Origin: Anaerolineaceae bacterium
GTDB taxonomy: Bacteria; Chloroflexota; Anaerolineae; Aggregatilineales; Phototrophicaceae
Direction of reading: 5' to 3'
Length of the DNA stretch: 64,000 bases
NCBI GenBank assembly: GCA_002702065.1
Contig: NZXX01000012.1
Span: 124,001 to 188,000, forward strand
Shown: positions 44,026-56,462 of the stretch, in pieces
Numbering within the stretch: position 1 is the stretch's first letter
Layout: each line of letters begins with the position of its first letter
The notes under the pieces: generated by a model
The model's database searches: none
What the model saw: the letters and a program-made list of their open reading frames with translations, nothing else
Told to the model about the DNA's origin: nothing
Position numbers and translations under genes: made by a program

Positions 44026-44567
44026 TACGCTTTACCTGCCTTACCAGCCTTGCGGCGGATACGCTCATCGCTGTAGCGCACACCTTTACCCAGATAGGGT
44101 TCCGGCGGACGCAGTTCGCGAATGTTCGCCGCCACCTGGCCGACCACCTGTTTGTCGATACCCAGCACGTGAATGGTGACGCCGCGATCTTCCACCACGA
44201 AGTTGATACCCTCGGGCGGGTTGACCACGATTTCATGCGAGTAACCAAGCTTCATCACCAGGTCCTGGCCGCGCAGCTCACTCGTGTAACCGACACCGTC
44301 GATCTTGAGTGTCTTCTGGAAGCCATCGGACACGCCAGTCACCATATTGGCGATCAGGGCACGCGTCAGGCCGTGCAAGGCGCGGTGTTCGCGTTCGTCG
44401 GTGGGGCGTTCCACCAGCAGGGTGCTGTCTTCCTGTTTGACGGTGATGGCGGGGTGTACGTTATGATACAACTCGCCTTTTGGTCCCTTCACCTTAACGT
44501 CCTGCCCCTGAATGGTCACATCGACCTTGTCGGGGAGGGGGACGGGTTTATTGCCAATACGAGACAT
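44025..44567 (-). CDS. rplF: 50S ribosomal protein L6
   Basis: 180 residues with two repeats of the L6 fold: [20 protein letters not shown] opens, [20 protein letters not shown] is central, and [20 protein letters not shown] closes. It lies near the sarcin-ricin loop. Confidence 0.98.
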   Translation of the reverse strand: MSRIGNKPVPLPDKVDVTIQGQDVKVKGPKGELYHNVHPAITVKQEDSTLLVERPTDEREHRALHGLTRALIANMVTGVSDGFQKTLKIDGVGYTSELRGQDLVMKLGYSHEIVVNPPEGINFVVEDRGVTIHVLGIDKQVVGQVAANIRELRPPEPYLGKGVRYSDERIRRKAGKAGKA

Positions 44568-44579
44568 CGTAACGCTCCT

Positions 44580-44984
44580 CTACCAGATGTAACACAGGAC
44601 TTCGCCGCCGACACGCTGGCGACGCGCTTCCTGATCTGTCATGACGCCCTTCGGGGTGGTGACAATCGCAATGCCAATGCCACTCATGACGCGCGGCAGG
44701 TCGCGGGCACCCCGGTATACACGACGCCCTGGTTTGCTGATGCGTTGCAGGGAGGTGATGACCGGGCGGCGTTCGCGGCGCGCGCCAAAATACTTGAGCT
44801 GCACCGTGATCATCGGAATCGGTTGCTGATCACCGACGACAAAGTTCTCGATATACCCCTCATCCTTGAGGATACGGGCGATTTCTATTTTGATTCTTGA
44901 CCGGGGAATTTCCACTTCGGGTTTCCCGGCCAGCAGCGCGTTCCGAATGCGCGTCAGCATATCGGCTATCGGATCATTTGTCAT
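44580..44984 (-). CDS. rpsH: 30S ribosomal protein S8
   Basis: 134 residues: DPIADMLTRIRNALLAGKPE, IARILKDEGYIENF, and SGIGIAIVTTPKGVMTDQEA with GGEVLCYIW. A key central-domain assembly protein and in E. coli the repressor of the spc operon. Confidence 0.98.
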   Translation of the reverse strand: MTNDPIADMLTRIRNALLAGKPEVEIPRSRIKIEIARILKDEGYIENFVVGDQQPIPMITVQLKYFGARRERRPVITSLQRISKPGRRVYRGARDLPRVMSGIGIAIVTTPKGVMTDQEARRQRVGGEVLCYIW

Positions 44985-44993
44985 GGGTCGCTC

Positions 44994-45200
44994 CTACCAG
45001 CTTGATTTGACGACACCGGGAATTTGTCCCTGGAGTGCCAGTTCACGGAAATGGATACGGCATAGTCCAAAGCGCCGTATGTAGCCGCGCGGGCGGCCAC
45101 AGATTTTACCCGAATTCGGGTCTACAAACTGGCAGCGATTGCGTACCCGGACTTTGTATTTCCGCCGCGTTTCGCGGGCTGTCATTGATTTTTTCGCCAT
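44994..45200 (-). CDS. rpsN: 30S ribosomal protein S14, variant zinc form
   Basis: 68 residues, the short zinc-type S14 (61 residues usually). The family end [18 protein letters not shown] is intact. The zinc knuckle is altered: the normal C-x2-C is split by an eight-residue insertion (C23, then [10 protein letters not shown], then C34), and the last ligand is His50 instead of Cys (CRIH). C-x10-C-x12-C-x2-H could still bind zinc with a looped-out turn. The start is ATG at 45200. Confidence 0.95.
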   Translation of the reverse strand: MAKKSMTARETRRKYKVRVRNRCQFVDPNSGKICGRPRGYIRRFGLCRIHFRELALQGQIPGVVKSSW

Positions 45201-45214
45201 AGCTTGCTCGTCCC

Positions 45215-45766
45215 TTAATTGTCTCGGAAAGGCATGCCCAGCAGCTTTAGCAGGCGACGGCCCTCTTCGTCTGACTGTGCGGTGGTGACGACAGTGATTT
45301 CCATGCCGCGCACCTTGTCGATCTTGTCATATTGAATTTCCGGGAAGATGATCTGCTCGCGCAGACCAATCGTATAGTTGCCGCGTCCGTCGAATGTATC
45401 GGGGGACAACCCACGAAAGTCGCGGACACGGGGCAGGGCGATGTTCATGAACCGGTCGAGCAGGGCCCACATCCGTTCGCCACGCAGGGTCACTTTCATG
45501 CCGATGGCACGACCCTCGCGCAGCTTGAAGTTGGCGATGCTCTTGCGGGCCCGGGTAACGATGGGCTGCTGGCCGGTGATCTTGCGCAGATCTTCCAGCG
45601 CGGCGTCCAGCGCTTTCGGGTTGTCCAGTGCTTCGCCCAGGCCGATGTTCAGCACGACCTTTTCAATGTGCGGTACCTGCATCTGGTTCTGGTAACCGAA
45701 TTCCTGCACCAGTTGCGGAACAACTTCTTCCCGGTATTTAGCATGTAATACGGGCATATTTGCCAT
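45215..45766 (-). CDS. rplE: 50S ribosomal protein L5
   Basis: 183 residues, binds 5S rRNA and the P-site t[23 protein letters not shown], then [20 protein letters not shown] and [22 protein letters not shown] at 45766 with GGAG upstream is preferred to the in-frame TTG at 45784. Confidence 0.98.
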   Translation of the reverse strand: MANMPVLHAKYREEVVPQLVQEFGYQNQMQVPHIEKVVLNIGLGEALDNPKALDAALEDLRKITGQQPIVTRARKSIANFKLREGRAIGMKVTLRGERMWALLDRFMNIALPRVRDFRGLSPDTFDGRGNYTIGLREQIIFPEIQYDKIDKVRGMEITVVTTAQSDEEGRRLLKLLGMPFRDN

Positions 45767-45780
45767 GTGGTTGCTCCGGG

Positions 45781-46104
45781 TCAATCAATATCCGAATTGC
45801 ATTTCTTGCAGAACCGTGTTTTGAAGCCATCGTCTTTGTAGCGATAGCCAATACGGGACGCTTTGTCGCATGATGGGCAGACCAGCATGACATTCGAGAG
45901 ATGAATCGGCCCCTCGAATTCCACGATTTGTGCCTGGACCTGCTGCCGCCCGGCCTGCTGAGCCTTCTGGTGTTTCTTGAGGATATTCACCCCCTCGACC
46001 ACCACACGATTTTCCTTGACGAGCACGCTGGTTACTTCCCCGCGCTCTCCGATATCTTTTCCGGCGACGACTTCGACCGTGTCACCTTTTTGAATTCGCT
46101 GCAT
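45781..46104 (-). CDS. rplX: 50S ribosomal protein L24
   Basis: 107 residues: the KOW motif is [20 protein letters not shown], with [10 protein letters not shown] later. A C-terminal CPSC...CKKC pair (about residues 76-103) makes a zinc-ribbon-like end, a variation seen in some phyla but not in E. coli. It follows rplN by 18 bases. Confidence 0.97.
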   Translation of the reverse strand: MQRIQKGDTVEVVAGKDIGERGEVTSVLVKENRVVVEGVNILKKHQKAQQAGRQQVQAQIVEFEGPIHLSNVMLVCPSCDKASRIGYRYKDDGFKTRFCKKCNSDID

Positions 46105-46122
46105 CTCGATCTACTCCATCAC

Positions 46123-46494
46123 TCACAGGGTTTCCGGCGCGAGTGATACGATCTTCATGAAGCCCTTGTCGCGCAGTTCACGCGCCACTGGCCCAAACAC
46201 GCGCGTTCCCCTCGGGTTGGTCAGGTCATCGGCCAACAGCACGGCGGCGTTATCATCAAAGCGGATGTAGGAACCGTCTGTACGGCGGTATTCCTTGGTT
46301 GTACGCACGATTACGGCGCGCACCACATCGCTTTTTTTGACGTTGCCATCGGGCGTGGCGGATTTCACAGTGGCGACGACAATATCACCCACACGACCAT
46401 AGCGTTTCTTGCTGCCACCCAACACGCGGATGACCAGCAGTTCGCGGGCGCCGGTGTTGTCTGCCACAGCCAGTCTGGATTCTACCTGAATCAT
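46123..46494 (-). CDS. rplN: 50S ribosomal protein L14
   Basis: 123 residues: [20 protein letters not shown] and [20 protein letters not shown]-type ending (here [16 protein letters not shown]) are diagnostic. It lies at the subunit interface. It overlaps the rpsQ stop by 4 bases. Confidence 0.98.
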   Translation of the reverse strand: MIQVESRLAVADNTGARELLVIRVLGGSKKRYGRVGDIVVATVKSATPDGNVKKSDVVRAVIVRTTKEYRRTDGSYIRFDDNAAVLLADDLTNPRGTRVFGPVARELRDKGFMKIVSLAPETL

Positions 46495-46838
46495 GACTCT
46501 TCACCGCCTTCGTCGGCTGTGCCGGTGTCACCCTGGATCTCTTCGATTTCTTCCTGGGCGGCTTCGGCGACAGGCTCGACCACACGATTCCCGATTTCCT
46601 CGACCACAGATTCCACGACCCAGCGTTTGGTCTTGCTCAGCGGTTTGCTTTCGACAACGCGCACCACTGTCCCAACCGGGATCGTATTGCTTTCATCGTG
46701 CGCATAGATTTTCTTGGTCGTGCGCACAACCTTGCGGTAGATGGGGTGGGGCTTGCTGATGTCGATCGCCACCACGACAGTCTTGTCCATCTTATCGCTG
46801 ACGACGCGGCCTACGAGCCGCCTACGATTGTTAGGCAT
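46491..46838 (-). CDS. rpsQ: 30S ribosomal protein S17 with acidic C-terminal extension
   Basis: 115 residues, against about 85 usually. The OB-fold core ([20 protein letters not shown], then [20 protein letters not shown]) is normal. A tail of about 30 residues follows, strongly acidic ([20 protein letters not shown]). ATG at 46838 lies 8 bases inside rpmC, with GGGAAG upstream. Confidence 0.96.
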   Translation of the reverse strand: MPNNRRRLVGRVVSDKMDKTVVVAIDISKPHPIYRKVVRTTKKIYAHDESNTIPVGTVVRVVESKPLSKTKRWVVESVVEEIGNRVVEPVAEAAQEEIEEIQGDTGTADEGGEES

Positions 46839-47058
46839 CGCTGCTTCCCTTTTCTGCAACCTGCTCATTGGCCAGTTGCCGCTCGCGCAGGACCGTGTTG
46901 CAGCGCGCGATGTCGTGCCGGGTCTGCTTGATGACGTTCTCGTTTTCCAACTGACCCGAAGATTTCTGAAGCCGCAGTTTGAACAGCGCCTCTTTCAAGT
47001 CTTCGATCTCGTCCAGAATTTCTTCGTTGCTTTTTTCGCGAATTTCACGAGCATTCAT
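46831..47058 (-). CDS. rpmC: 50S ribosomal protein L29
   Basis: 75 residues, two-helix protein: [20 protein letters not shown] and [20 protein letters not shown] are typical. The last 20 residues are a small tail. The ATG directly follows the rplP TAA (TAAATG). Confidence 0.97.
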   Translation of the reverse strand: MNAREIREKSNEEILDEIEDLKEALFKLRLQKSSGQLENENVIKQTRHDIARCNTVLRERQLANEQVAEKGSSDA

Positions 47059-47493
47059 TTAGACCACCTCCTGACCAGAGATGGGGTCAATCTTCTTGAC
47101 GAATTTGGTTTTGCATGGCAGTTTGAACCCTGCCAGGCGCAGTGCTTCGCGCGCTTCTTCTTCGGTGATACCGCCCATTTCAAACAGGATACGTCCAGGT
47201 TTGATCACGGCGACCCAGTGTTCAACCGAGCCTTTACCTTTACCCATACGGGTTTCGGCGGCTTTCTGGGTAACCGGCTTATCCGGAAAAATACGAATCC
47301 AGATCTTGCCACGGCGGCGCACATAGCGCACCATTGTACGGCGGGCAGCTTCGATCTGACGGCTGGTGATCCACACCGGTTCCAACGCCTGAAGTCCGAA
47401 TTCACCGAACTCCACCGTCGAGCCGCGGTAGGCTTTGCCCTTCATGCGCCCGCGCATTTGTTTGCGCCATTTGGTACGTTTTGGCATTAACAT
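47059..47493 (-). CDS. rplP: 50S ribosomal protein L16
   Basis: 144 residues: [20 protein letters not shown] is the common N-terminus, and [20 protein letters not shown] is the conserved loop near the A-site. AAGGAG 9 bases upstream fixes the first ATG. Confidence 0.98.
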   Translation of the reverse strand: MLMPKRTKWRKQMRGRMKGKAYRGSTVEFGEFGLQALEPVWITSRQIEAARRTMVRYVRRRGKIWIRIFPDKPVTQKAAETRMGKGKGSVEHWVAVIKPGRILFEMGGITEEEAREALRLAGFKLPCKTKFVKKIDPISGQEVV

Positions 47494-47514
47494 GTTGCGT
47501 CGCTCCTTAACAGG

Positions 47515-48201
47515 CTACGAGGATCCCGCGCCTGAACTTTCTTTCACACGTTCGGCCAGCACCGAGTCGTAGTCCAGAACGTCGCCCTTGTATACCCACA
47601 CTTTGATGCCGATGCGGCCAAAGGTGGTCAGGGCTTCGGCTGTGCCATAATCGACATCGGCGCGCAGCGTGTTCCGCGGGATACGTCCTTCGCTTTGCCA
47701 TTCACGGCGGGCCATATCGGCACCGGCCAGACGACCGCTGACTTCGATACGGATGCCCTGAGCGCCCTGGCGCATAGCCTGGCCGATGGCGCGCTTGATC
47801 GCGCGGCTGTGGCCGATACGACGTTCGAGCTGGCCGCCAATATTTTCGGCGATGAGCCGGGCATCGACATCTGGCTTGTCGATCTCGGTCACTTCGACTT
47901 TAACTTTCTTGCCACCCGTCAGCGATTCCAGATCTTGCCGCAGTTGCTTAACGGCCTCGCCTTTACGCCCGATCACAATGCCGGGGCGGGCGGTGTGGAT
48001 GTTCACCAGCAGCTGGTTGGGGTAGCGCTCGATCTCGATACGCGAGATACCCGCACGGCCACCCTGGCTTCTGATGAAGCGGCGGATGTGGAAATCTTCA
48101 TGCAGCAGATCGGTGTACCGGTTGCCTTCGGCATACCAGCGTGCATCCCAATCGCGGTTGATTTTCAGGCGGATGCCAATCGGGTGAATTTTACGACCCA
48201 T
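47515..48201 (-). CDS. rpsC: 30S ribosomal protein S3
   Basis: 228 residues: MGRKIHPIGIRLKINRDWDA, the KH-type domain (GIVIGRKGEAVKQLRQDLES) and the C-terminal ARREWQSEGRIPRNTLRADV with VKVWVYKGDV-like sequence. It forms the mRNA entry helicase surface. Confidence 0.98.
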   Translation of the reverse strand: MGRKIHPIGIRLKINRDWDARWYAEGNRYTDLLHEDFHIRRFIRSQGGRAGISRIEIERYPNQLLVNIHTARPGIVIGRKGEAVKQLRQDLESLTGGKKVKVEVTEIDKPDVDARLIAENIGGQLERRIGHSRAIKRAIGQAMRQGAQGIRIEVSGRLAGADMARREWQSEGRIPRNTLRADVDYGTAEALTTFGRIGIKVWVYKGDVLDYDSVLAERVKESSGAGSS

Positions 48202-48207
48202 AGGCTG

Positions 48208-48546
48208 TTACTCTCCTCGCTCATCCAGGACGATCGTCAGGTGCGAAGTGCGCCGGATACGCGGCTTGTAACGTCCGCGTGCGCCAGCTTTCACCCGCTT
48301 GAGCGAAGGCCCTTCGTCGGCATAAATGGTTGCCACAAACATATCGCTTCGGTTCAGGTCGAAATTGTTTACTGCATTCGCCAGTGCCGAAGCCACCGAC
48401 TTGCGAACCAACTCCGCGCCTTTTTGTGGCATAAAGTTCAGCACGGTCAACGCCTGCTCGGCCCCCATGCCGCGCACCTGGTCGCAGACCAGACGCAGCT
48501 TCTGGGGGGAAATCGGTAGATGCTTGGTTTGTACCTGTACTTTCAC
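48208..48546 (-). CDS. rplV: 50S ribosomal protein L22
   Basis: 112 residues: KHLPISPQKLRLVCDQVRGM and ARGRYKPRIRRTSHLTIVLD, the latter ending the beta-hairpin that lines the exit tunnel. The start is GTG at 48546, with AGGAGA 8 bases upstream. Confidence 0.97.
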   Translation of the reverse strand: MKVQVQTKHLPISPQKLRLVCDQVRGMGAEQALTVLNFMPQKGAELVRKSVASALANAVNNFDLNRSDMFVATIYADEGPSLKRVKAGARGRYKPRIRRTSHLTIVLDERGE

Positions 48547-48557
48547 GGCTCGGTCTC

Positions 48558-48830
48558 CTAACGCTTCTTGCGCTCGACCAGATGGCCGCGGTACGTGCGG
48601 GTGGGGGCGAACTCGCCGAGTTTATGACCCACCATGTTTTCTGTGACGTAGATCGGCACATGCCGACGCCCATCATGGACCGCGATGGTGTGGCCCACCA
48701 TTTGCGGGAAGATGGTGCTGGCGCGGCTCCAGGTGCGAACAACGACCTTCCGGTTATCTTCGTTCAACTTCTCGATTTTCTTGAGAAGCTTGGGGTTTAT
48801 AAACGGCCCCTTTTTCAGTGAACGCGACAT
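48558..48830 (-). CDS. rpsS: 30S ribosomal protein S19
   Basis: 90 residues: [40 protein letters not shown] and [16 protein letters not shown] are diagnostic. It binds the 30S head with S13. Confidence 0.98.
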   Translation of the reverse strand: MSRSLKKGPFINPKLLKKIEKLNEDNRKVVVRTWSRASTIFPQMVGHTIAVHDGRRHVPIYVTENMVGHKLGEFAPTRTYRGHLVERKKR

Positions 48831-48846
48831 AATTTACTTTCCTCCA

Positions 48847-49686
48847 CTACCCGCGCCGCTTGCCGCGCCGGCGAACAATGTAACGATCAGTGCGCCGGCT
48901 GACACGGGTACGCTTACCCAGGGCCGGTTTACCCCAGGGGGTCTTCGGGCCGGCCATACCGACTGGCGAACGACCTTCACCACCACCATGCGGATGGCTG
49001 GCGGGGTCCATGGCCGTACCACGTACTGACGGACGCCAACCCATCCAGCGTCTGCGCCCGGCTTTACCGAGTTTGATATTGCCATGATCGGTGTTACCGA
49101 CCTGACCAATCGTCGCCATGCAGCGTTCGTGGATCAGGCGAACTTCACCGCTGGGCAGGCGCACCTGGGCATAAATGCCTTCTTTCGCCAGCAGCTGCGC
49201 CGAGGTTCCGGCTGCACGTGCCAACTGGCCGCCTTTGCCCGGCATCAGCTCGATGTTATGGATCATCGTACCGAGCGGGATGTCGCTGATCGGCAGGGCA
49301 TCGCCCACGCGCAGGTTGGTGTGTTGGTCACCATTGCCGATGCGGTCGCCAACACGCAGGCCCAGTGGGGCGATAATGTAGCGTTTTTCGCCATCATCAT
49401 ACTGCACCAGGGCGATACGGGCGGAACGATTCGGATCGTACTCGATGGCCGTCACATCGGCGCCGCAGTCGAACTTATCGCGTCTGAAGTCGATCAGCCG
49501 ATAACGCCGTTTGTGGCCGCCGCCGCGATGCCGCACGGTAATTTTACCGGTGTTGTTGCGCCCGCCGCGTTTACGCAGAGCTTCCGTCAGAGAGCGCTCC
49601 GGGCGTGACTTGGTAATTTCATCAAAACTGTGGCCCGTCATCCCCCGACGGCCAGCCGAGGTGGGCTTATAGACTTTTACCGGCAT
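48847..49686 (-). CDS. rplB: 50S ribosomal protein L2
   Basis: 279 residues: [40 protein letters not shown] and [20 protein letters not shown], which contains the His needed for peptidyl transfer assembly. The gap to rplW carries a long inverted repeat. Confidence 0.98.
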   Translation of the reverse strand: MPVKVYKPTSAGRRGMTGHSFDEITKSRPERSLTEALRKRGGRNNTGKITVRHRGGGHKRRYRLIDFRRDKFDCGADVTAIEYDPNRSARIALVQYDDGEKRYIIAPLGLRVGDRIGNGDQHTNLRVGDALPISDIPLGTMIHNIELMPGKGGQLARAAGTSAQLLAKEGIYAQVRLPSGEVRLIHERCMATIGQVGNTDHGNIKLGKAGRRRWMGWRPSVRGTAMDPASHPHGGGEGRSPVGMAGPKTPWGKPALGKRTRVSRRTDRYIVRRRGKRRG

Positions 49687-49704
49687 ACGTTCTTCACCTT
49701 AACT

Positions 49705-49773
49705 AGTCATTAGCTCTTAGCGATTAGCTTTTAACCCTGCCGTAAAACAGCTAATGGCTAAAAGCTCATGGCT
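49705..49773. repeat. 25-bp imperfect inverted repeat of GCTAAT-type units
   Basis: Arms 49705-49729 and 49749-49773 match as reverse complements at 21 of 25 positions, and TTTA/TAAA extends the stem inward. The unit resembles AGCTAAT repeated. It lies in the gap between rplW and rplB, where a hairpin would form in the mRNA. Confidence 0.75.
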
Positions 49774-49778
49774 GATTG

Positions 49779-50075
49779 CTACGGATTAAACAGGTCGATT
49801 TCTTCGCCTTCGGCCAGGGTGATAATGGCCTTTTTCCATTGTTTGGAGCGCACATACCAGTTGCGGCCACGACGGCCCCGCTTGGCAGGTTGTACCATCG
49901 TACGCACCTTCAGGACATCCACATCGAAGATGACTTCAATCGCCTCTTTAATCTGAATCTTGTTGGCTGCCTGATCGACCTCGAACACGTACTGGTTGAG
50001 GTCATCAGCCTGGACCGTCGACTTTTCCGTAATGACGGGACGTTTAATGACATCGTAAATGTGCAGATCGACCAT
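49779..50075 (-). CDS. rplW: 50S ribosomal protein L23
   Basis: 98 residues: IYDVIKRPVITEKSTVQADD and KRGRRGRNWYVRSKQWKKAI. It docks trigger factor and SRP at the tunnel exit. It begins 1 base after rplD ends. Confidence 0.97.
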   Translation of the reverse strand: MVDLHIYDVIKRPVITEKSTVQADDLNQYVFEVDQAANKIQIKEAIEVIFDVDVLKVRTMVQPAKRGRRGRNWYVRSKQWKKAIITLAEGEEIDLFNP

Positions 50076-50076
50076 G

Positions 50077-50709
50077 TTACTTGTCCTCTCGTCCCCAGAT
50101 TGTCTTGATCACTTCAAGCGCATCCAGCGGAACAATCACTTTGTCGTGGCCCAGCAGGTCACGAATGTTCAGATAGCTGGCCCGCAGGGTGCGCGCATTC
50201 GGCAGGTTGTTGACACTGGCCTGGACATTTTCGTTGCGGTCCGCCAGCAGCACCAGCGTTTTGCTGTCGCCGCTAAGCTGGTTCAAAATCGCCAGCATGT
50301 CCTTGGTTCTTGGCGAGTCCAGTTGCAGCTGGTCGACGAAGATCAACTGCTGGTCACGTGCCAGTGCGCTCAGTGCGGAGCGGATCGCTTCGCGGCGCAT
50401 TTTCTTCGGCATATCTTTGGTATATTTGCGCGGCTTCGGCCCATGTGCCGTACCACCGCCGACAAAGATCGGGGCGCTGCGCGCGCCATGCCGGGCACGG
50501 CCTGTACCTTTTTGCCGGTACCATTTTGCTTTGGTCAGCCGGACCTCGCCGCGGGTCAGGGTGTTGTGCGTACCCAGGCGGGCATTCGCCAGCTGGCGCA
50601 CATACGCCTGGTGCATCAGGCCCGTGTTGATTTCGACTTCAAAAATATCCGACGGCAGATCGATGGTTTGTACTTCCTTGCCGCTTTGATTCAGAACTGA
50701 AACTTGCAT
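50077..50709 (-). CDS. rplD: 50S ribosomal protein L4
   Basis: 210 residues: RLGTHNTLTRGEVRLTKAKW, then KGTGRARHGARSAPIFVGGG and PRKYTKDMPKKMRREAIRSA, the loop that enters the tunnel. In E. coli it represses the S10 operon; no leader element of that type was recognised here. Confidence 0.97.
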   Translation of the reverse strand: MQVSVLNQSGKEVQTIDLPSDIFEVEINTGLMHQAYVRQLANARLGTHNTLTRGEVRLTKAKWYRQKGTGRARHGARSAPIFVGGGTAHGPKPRKYTKDMPKKMRREAIRSALSALARDQQLIFVDQLQLDSPRTKDMLAILNQLSGDSKTLVLLADRNENVQASVNNLPNARTLRASYLNIRDLLGHDKVIVPLDALEVIKTIWGREDK

Positions 50710-50744
50710 GGGAATAACTCCTTCGCGCCTTCTACGGGCAGCGC

Positions 50745-51383
50745 CTAGCCACGACGCACACGCGCGGGTTTAATCATCACAATGCCGCCCTTGGCGCCGG
50801 GAATGGAACCCCGAACAGCGATCAGGTTACGCTCCGCATCGACGACGACCACTTCGAGATTTTCGATGGTGACGCGTTCGTCGCCCATGTGGCCGCCCAT
50901 GCGCAAGCCCTTAATGACGCGCCCTGGCGTAGAACCTGCACCAATCGAACCGGGGGCGCGGACACGGTCAGACGAACCGTGAGTCACGGGCTGGCGGTTG
51001 AAGTGATGCCGCTTCACCGTACCGGCGAAACCGCGGCCCTTGCTCTTGCCGATGACATCTACCCGGTCGCCGACAGTGAATACATCGGCGTTAATCTGCG
51101 TCCCTTCTTCGACGTCCACTTCGCCGTTTTTCAGACGAAATTCGCGCAGGTAACGCAAAGCGGGCAGGTTATTGCGCCGCAAATGGCCCAGTTGACCCTG
51201 GGTAAGGCGCTGTGGCTTGGTTTCGCTGTAGCCGAGCTGGATAGCGGTGTAGCCGTCGCGTTCGGCGGTGCGAACCTGAGTCACATAGCAGGGGCCCGCT
51301 TCGATCACCGTCACCGGGATCACGCTGCCACTGTCATCAAAAATCTGGGTCATGCCCACTTTTTTACCGATAATGCCCTTCAT
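50745..51383 (-). CDS. rplC: 50S ribosomal protein L3
   Basis: 212 residues: MKGIIGKKVGMTQIFDDSGS, SKGRGFAGTVKRHHFNRQPV with THGSSDRVRAPGSIGAGSTP, and MGGHMGDERVTIENLEVVVV. ATG at 51383 has GGAGG upstream; the longer frame is not credible. It starts 92 bases after rpsJ. Confidence 0.98.
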   Translation of the reverse strand: MKGIIGKKVGMTQIFDDSGSVIPVTVIEAGPCYVTQVRTAERDGYTAIQLGYSETKPQRLTQGQLGHLRRNNLPALRYLREFRLKNGEVDVEEGTQINADVFTVGDRVDVIGKSKGRGFAGTVKRHHFNRQPVTHGSSDRVRAPGSIGAGSTPGRVIKGLRMGGHMGDERVTIENLEVVVVDAERNLIAVRGSIPGAKGGIVMIKPARVRRG

Positions 51384-51475
51384 AACGACCTCCAACGGGA
51401 ATGCAAGCACGTGTTGCAGTCCCTGAAACTGGTACAACGTCGCAGCGGCGGACCGGGCTGTGGCCCGCTTGCGCG

Positions 51476-51787
51476 CTAGATTTTGATTTCGATGTCCACA
51501 CCGGCAGGCAGATTCAGGCGCATGAGTGTGTCGATGGTCTTGCTATCGGGGTCCAGCACATCAATCAGACGCTTGTGGGTGCGAATTTCAAAGTGCTCCT
51601 GCGAGTCCTTGTCGATAAACGGCGAACGCCGCACAGTAAAGCGTTCGATGCGGGTGGGCAGGGGAACCGGGCCGACGACCCGCGCTCCGGTGCGTTCCGC
51701 TGTTTCAACAATGCGCTGAGCCGACTGATCAAGCATGCGATGATCATAGGCTTTTAGCCGGATGCGAATTTTACTTTTGACTACCAT
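51476..51787 (-). CDS. rpsJ: 30S ribosomal protein S10
   Basis: 103 residues: [40 protein letters not shown] and [20 protein letters not shown]. It is also the NusE partner in antitermination. It follows tuf after a 97-base gap holding a 13-bp hairpin. Confidence 0.98.
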   Translation of the reverse strand: MVVKSKIRIRLKAYDHRMLDQSAQRIVETAERTGARVVGPVPLPTRIERFTVRRSPFIDKDSQEHFEIRTHKRLIDVLDPDSKTIDTLMRLNLPAGVDIEIKI

Positions 51788-51823
51788 TTCAATCCTCTGG
51801 GCAGCCGGGCTACCACTATCGTA

Positions 51824-51855
51824 GTAAATGCCGGGAACAATCTCCCGGCATTTAC
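51824..51855. terminator. 13-bp perfect hairpin between tuf and rpsJ
   Basis: GTAAATGCCGGGA (51824-51836) and TCCCGGCATTTAC (51843-51855) form a perfect stem with a 6-base loop. There is no U-tract on the minus strand, so it may be an RNase processing site or a pause rather than a terminator. Confidence 0.6.
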
Positions 51856-51884
51856 TGGGTTACACGGTATGGGTGGCCGGTGTC

Positions 51885-53084
<1,200 letters not shown>

Positions 53085-53157
53085 TGATCAATCCTCTTGA
53101 TTTGCAATTCTTCAACCAACCAGCACAGTACCTACCTGTGCCATAACGGATGACTGT

Positions 53158-55263
<2,106 letters not shown>

Positions 55264-55294
55264 GCCTGATTTGTTAATTCTCTCCGATTACGGG

Positions 55295-55762
55295 CTAGCG
55301 GAAGTGGGCGAATGCACGATTCGCCTCGGCCATACGATGTGTATCGTCTTTACGCTTGATCGCGTTACCCTGGCCGTTGGCGGCATCCATCAATTCTGCT
55401 GCCAGCTTTTCTTCCATGTTGCGGCCCCCACGCCCACGTGCATACTCGAGAATCCAGCGCATCGCCAGCGAGACTGAGCGGTCGTGAGGTACTTCCATAG
55501 GAACCTGGTAGGTCGAGCCACCCACACGCTTGGGTTTGACTTCGACCGACGGTGAAATATTGCGCAGTGCCTGTTCAAGCACCTCGACCGGATCGCGCTT
55601 GGTGCGCTCCTCAATAATGTCGAGCGCCCGGTACATAATGGTCTGGGCCGTGCTTTTCTTACCGCCGCGCATCATCCGGTTGACGATCATGGCGATATGC
55701 ACGTTTTGATATTTCTTGTCCGGTACAACCTGCCGCTTTGCAGGGCGATTTCTTCTAGGCAT
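55295..55762 (-). CDS. rpsG: 30S ribosomal protein S7
   Basis: 155 residues: PRRNRPAKRQVVPDKKYQNV, MRGGKKSTAQTIMYRALDII and ELMDAANGQGNAIKRKDDTH. It organises the 30S head and represses the str operon in E. coli. Confidence 0.98.
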   Translation of the reverse strand: MPRRNRPAKRQVVPDKKYQNVHIAMIVNRMMRGGKKSTAQTIMYRALDIIEERTKRDPVEVLEQALRNISPSVEVKPKRVGGSTYQVPMEVPHDRSVSLAMRWILEYARGRGGRNMEEKLAAELMDAANGQGNAIKRKDDTHRMAEANRAFAHFR

Positions 55763-55778
55763 TATTCGCTACCTTATA

Positions 55779-56198
55779 TTATTTCTTGTTTCGCTTGGTG
55801 CCGTACTTGCTGCGACCCTGCTCGCGGTTCTGAACACCATCGGCATCCAGCGTCCCACGGACAATGTGGTAGCGCACACCAGGCAGGTCCTTCACACGGC
55901 CACCGCGCACCAGAACAACACTATGTTCCTGCAAACGATGTCCTTCGCCGGGGATATAAGCGGTTACTTCGATGTTGTTCGTCAGTTTGACACGAGCAAC
56001 TTTACGAAGCGCCGAATTCGGTTTCTTTGGCGTCATGGTCTTCACCTGGGTGCAGACCCCGCGTTTTTGCGGTGCGCCTTTGCGGCGGCGTGTACGTTTC
56101 TGCGAGTAAGCGTTAAACGTATATTGCAGCGCCGGAGCTTTGGTTTTGGTCTTCTTGTCTTTCCGACCTTTACGCACCAATTGATTAATGGTTGGCAT
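55779..56198 (-). CDS. rpsL: 30S ribosomal protein S12
   Basis: 139 residues: [20 protein letters not shown], the decoding loop [19 protein letters not shown] (streptomycin-sensitive Lys retained) and [20 protein letters not shown]. First gene of the super-operon. AGAAG with TGGAG lies just upstream of the ATG. Confidence 0.98.
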   Translation of the reverse strand: MPTINQLVRKGRKDKKTKTKAPALQYTFNAYSQKRTRRRKGAPQKRGVCTQVKTMTPKKPNSALRKVARVKLTNNIEVTAYIPGEGHRLQEHSVVLVRGGRVKDLPGVRYHIVRGTLDADGVQNREQGRSKYGTKRNKK

Positions 56199-56235
56199 AA
56201 ACTTCTCCAGATGCTAGCTAGCCTTCTTCGGGCAC

Positions 56236-56268
56236 GCAAAAAGGCGATCTAAATACAAGAGCGCCTTT
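56236..56268 (-). terminator. terminator-like hairpin in the rpsL leader
   Basis: On the minus strand AAAGGCG (56268-56262) pairs with CGCCTTT (56246-56240), with TCT/AGA continuing the stem after one mismatch. TTTTTGCG at the end gives a short U-tract. It lies between the promoter and rpsL, where it could attenuate the whole operon. Confidence 0.6.
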
Positions 56269-56392
56269 ATTTGCCTTACTTGGTGACGAGCTATCCCGGT
56301 AACAATGCAACAACGAAACGCTTTCGCCACACTTGCTCGGTTTGGAGCACAATATTGCCTGCAATGAGGTTGTTGTGCTTTCGTGCTCGGAG

Positions 56393-56421
56393 ATCATAGC
56401 ATCGCTGCCCCCCCATGTCAA
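56393..56421 (-). promoter_or_regulatory. main promoter of the str/S10/spc super-operon
   Basis: On the minus strand TTGACA (56421-56416), a 17-base spacer and TATGAT (56398-56393). The -35 box is perfect and the -10 matches five of six. It lies about 195 bases before rpsL. Confidence 0.9.
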
Positions 56422-56462
56422 GGGAGGGCAGGCGGATAATCCAGCTGGATTTGAGGGGGTTT

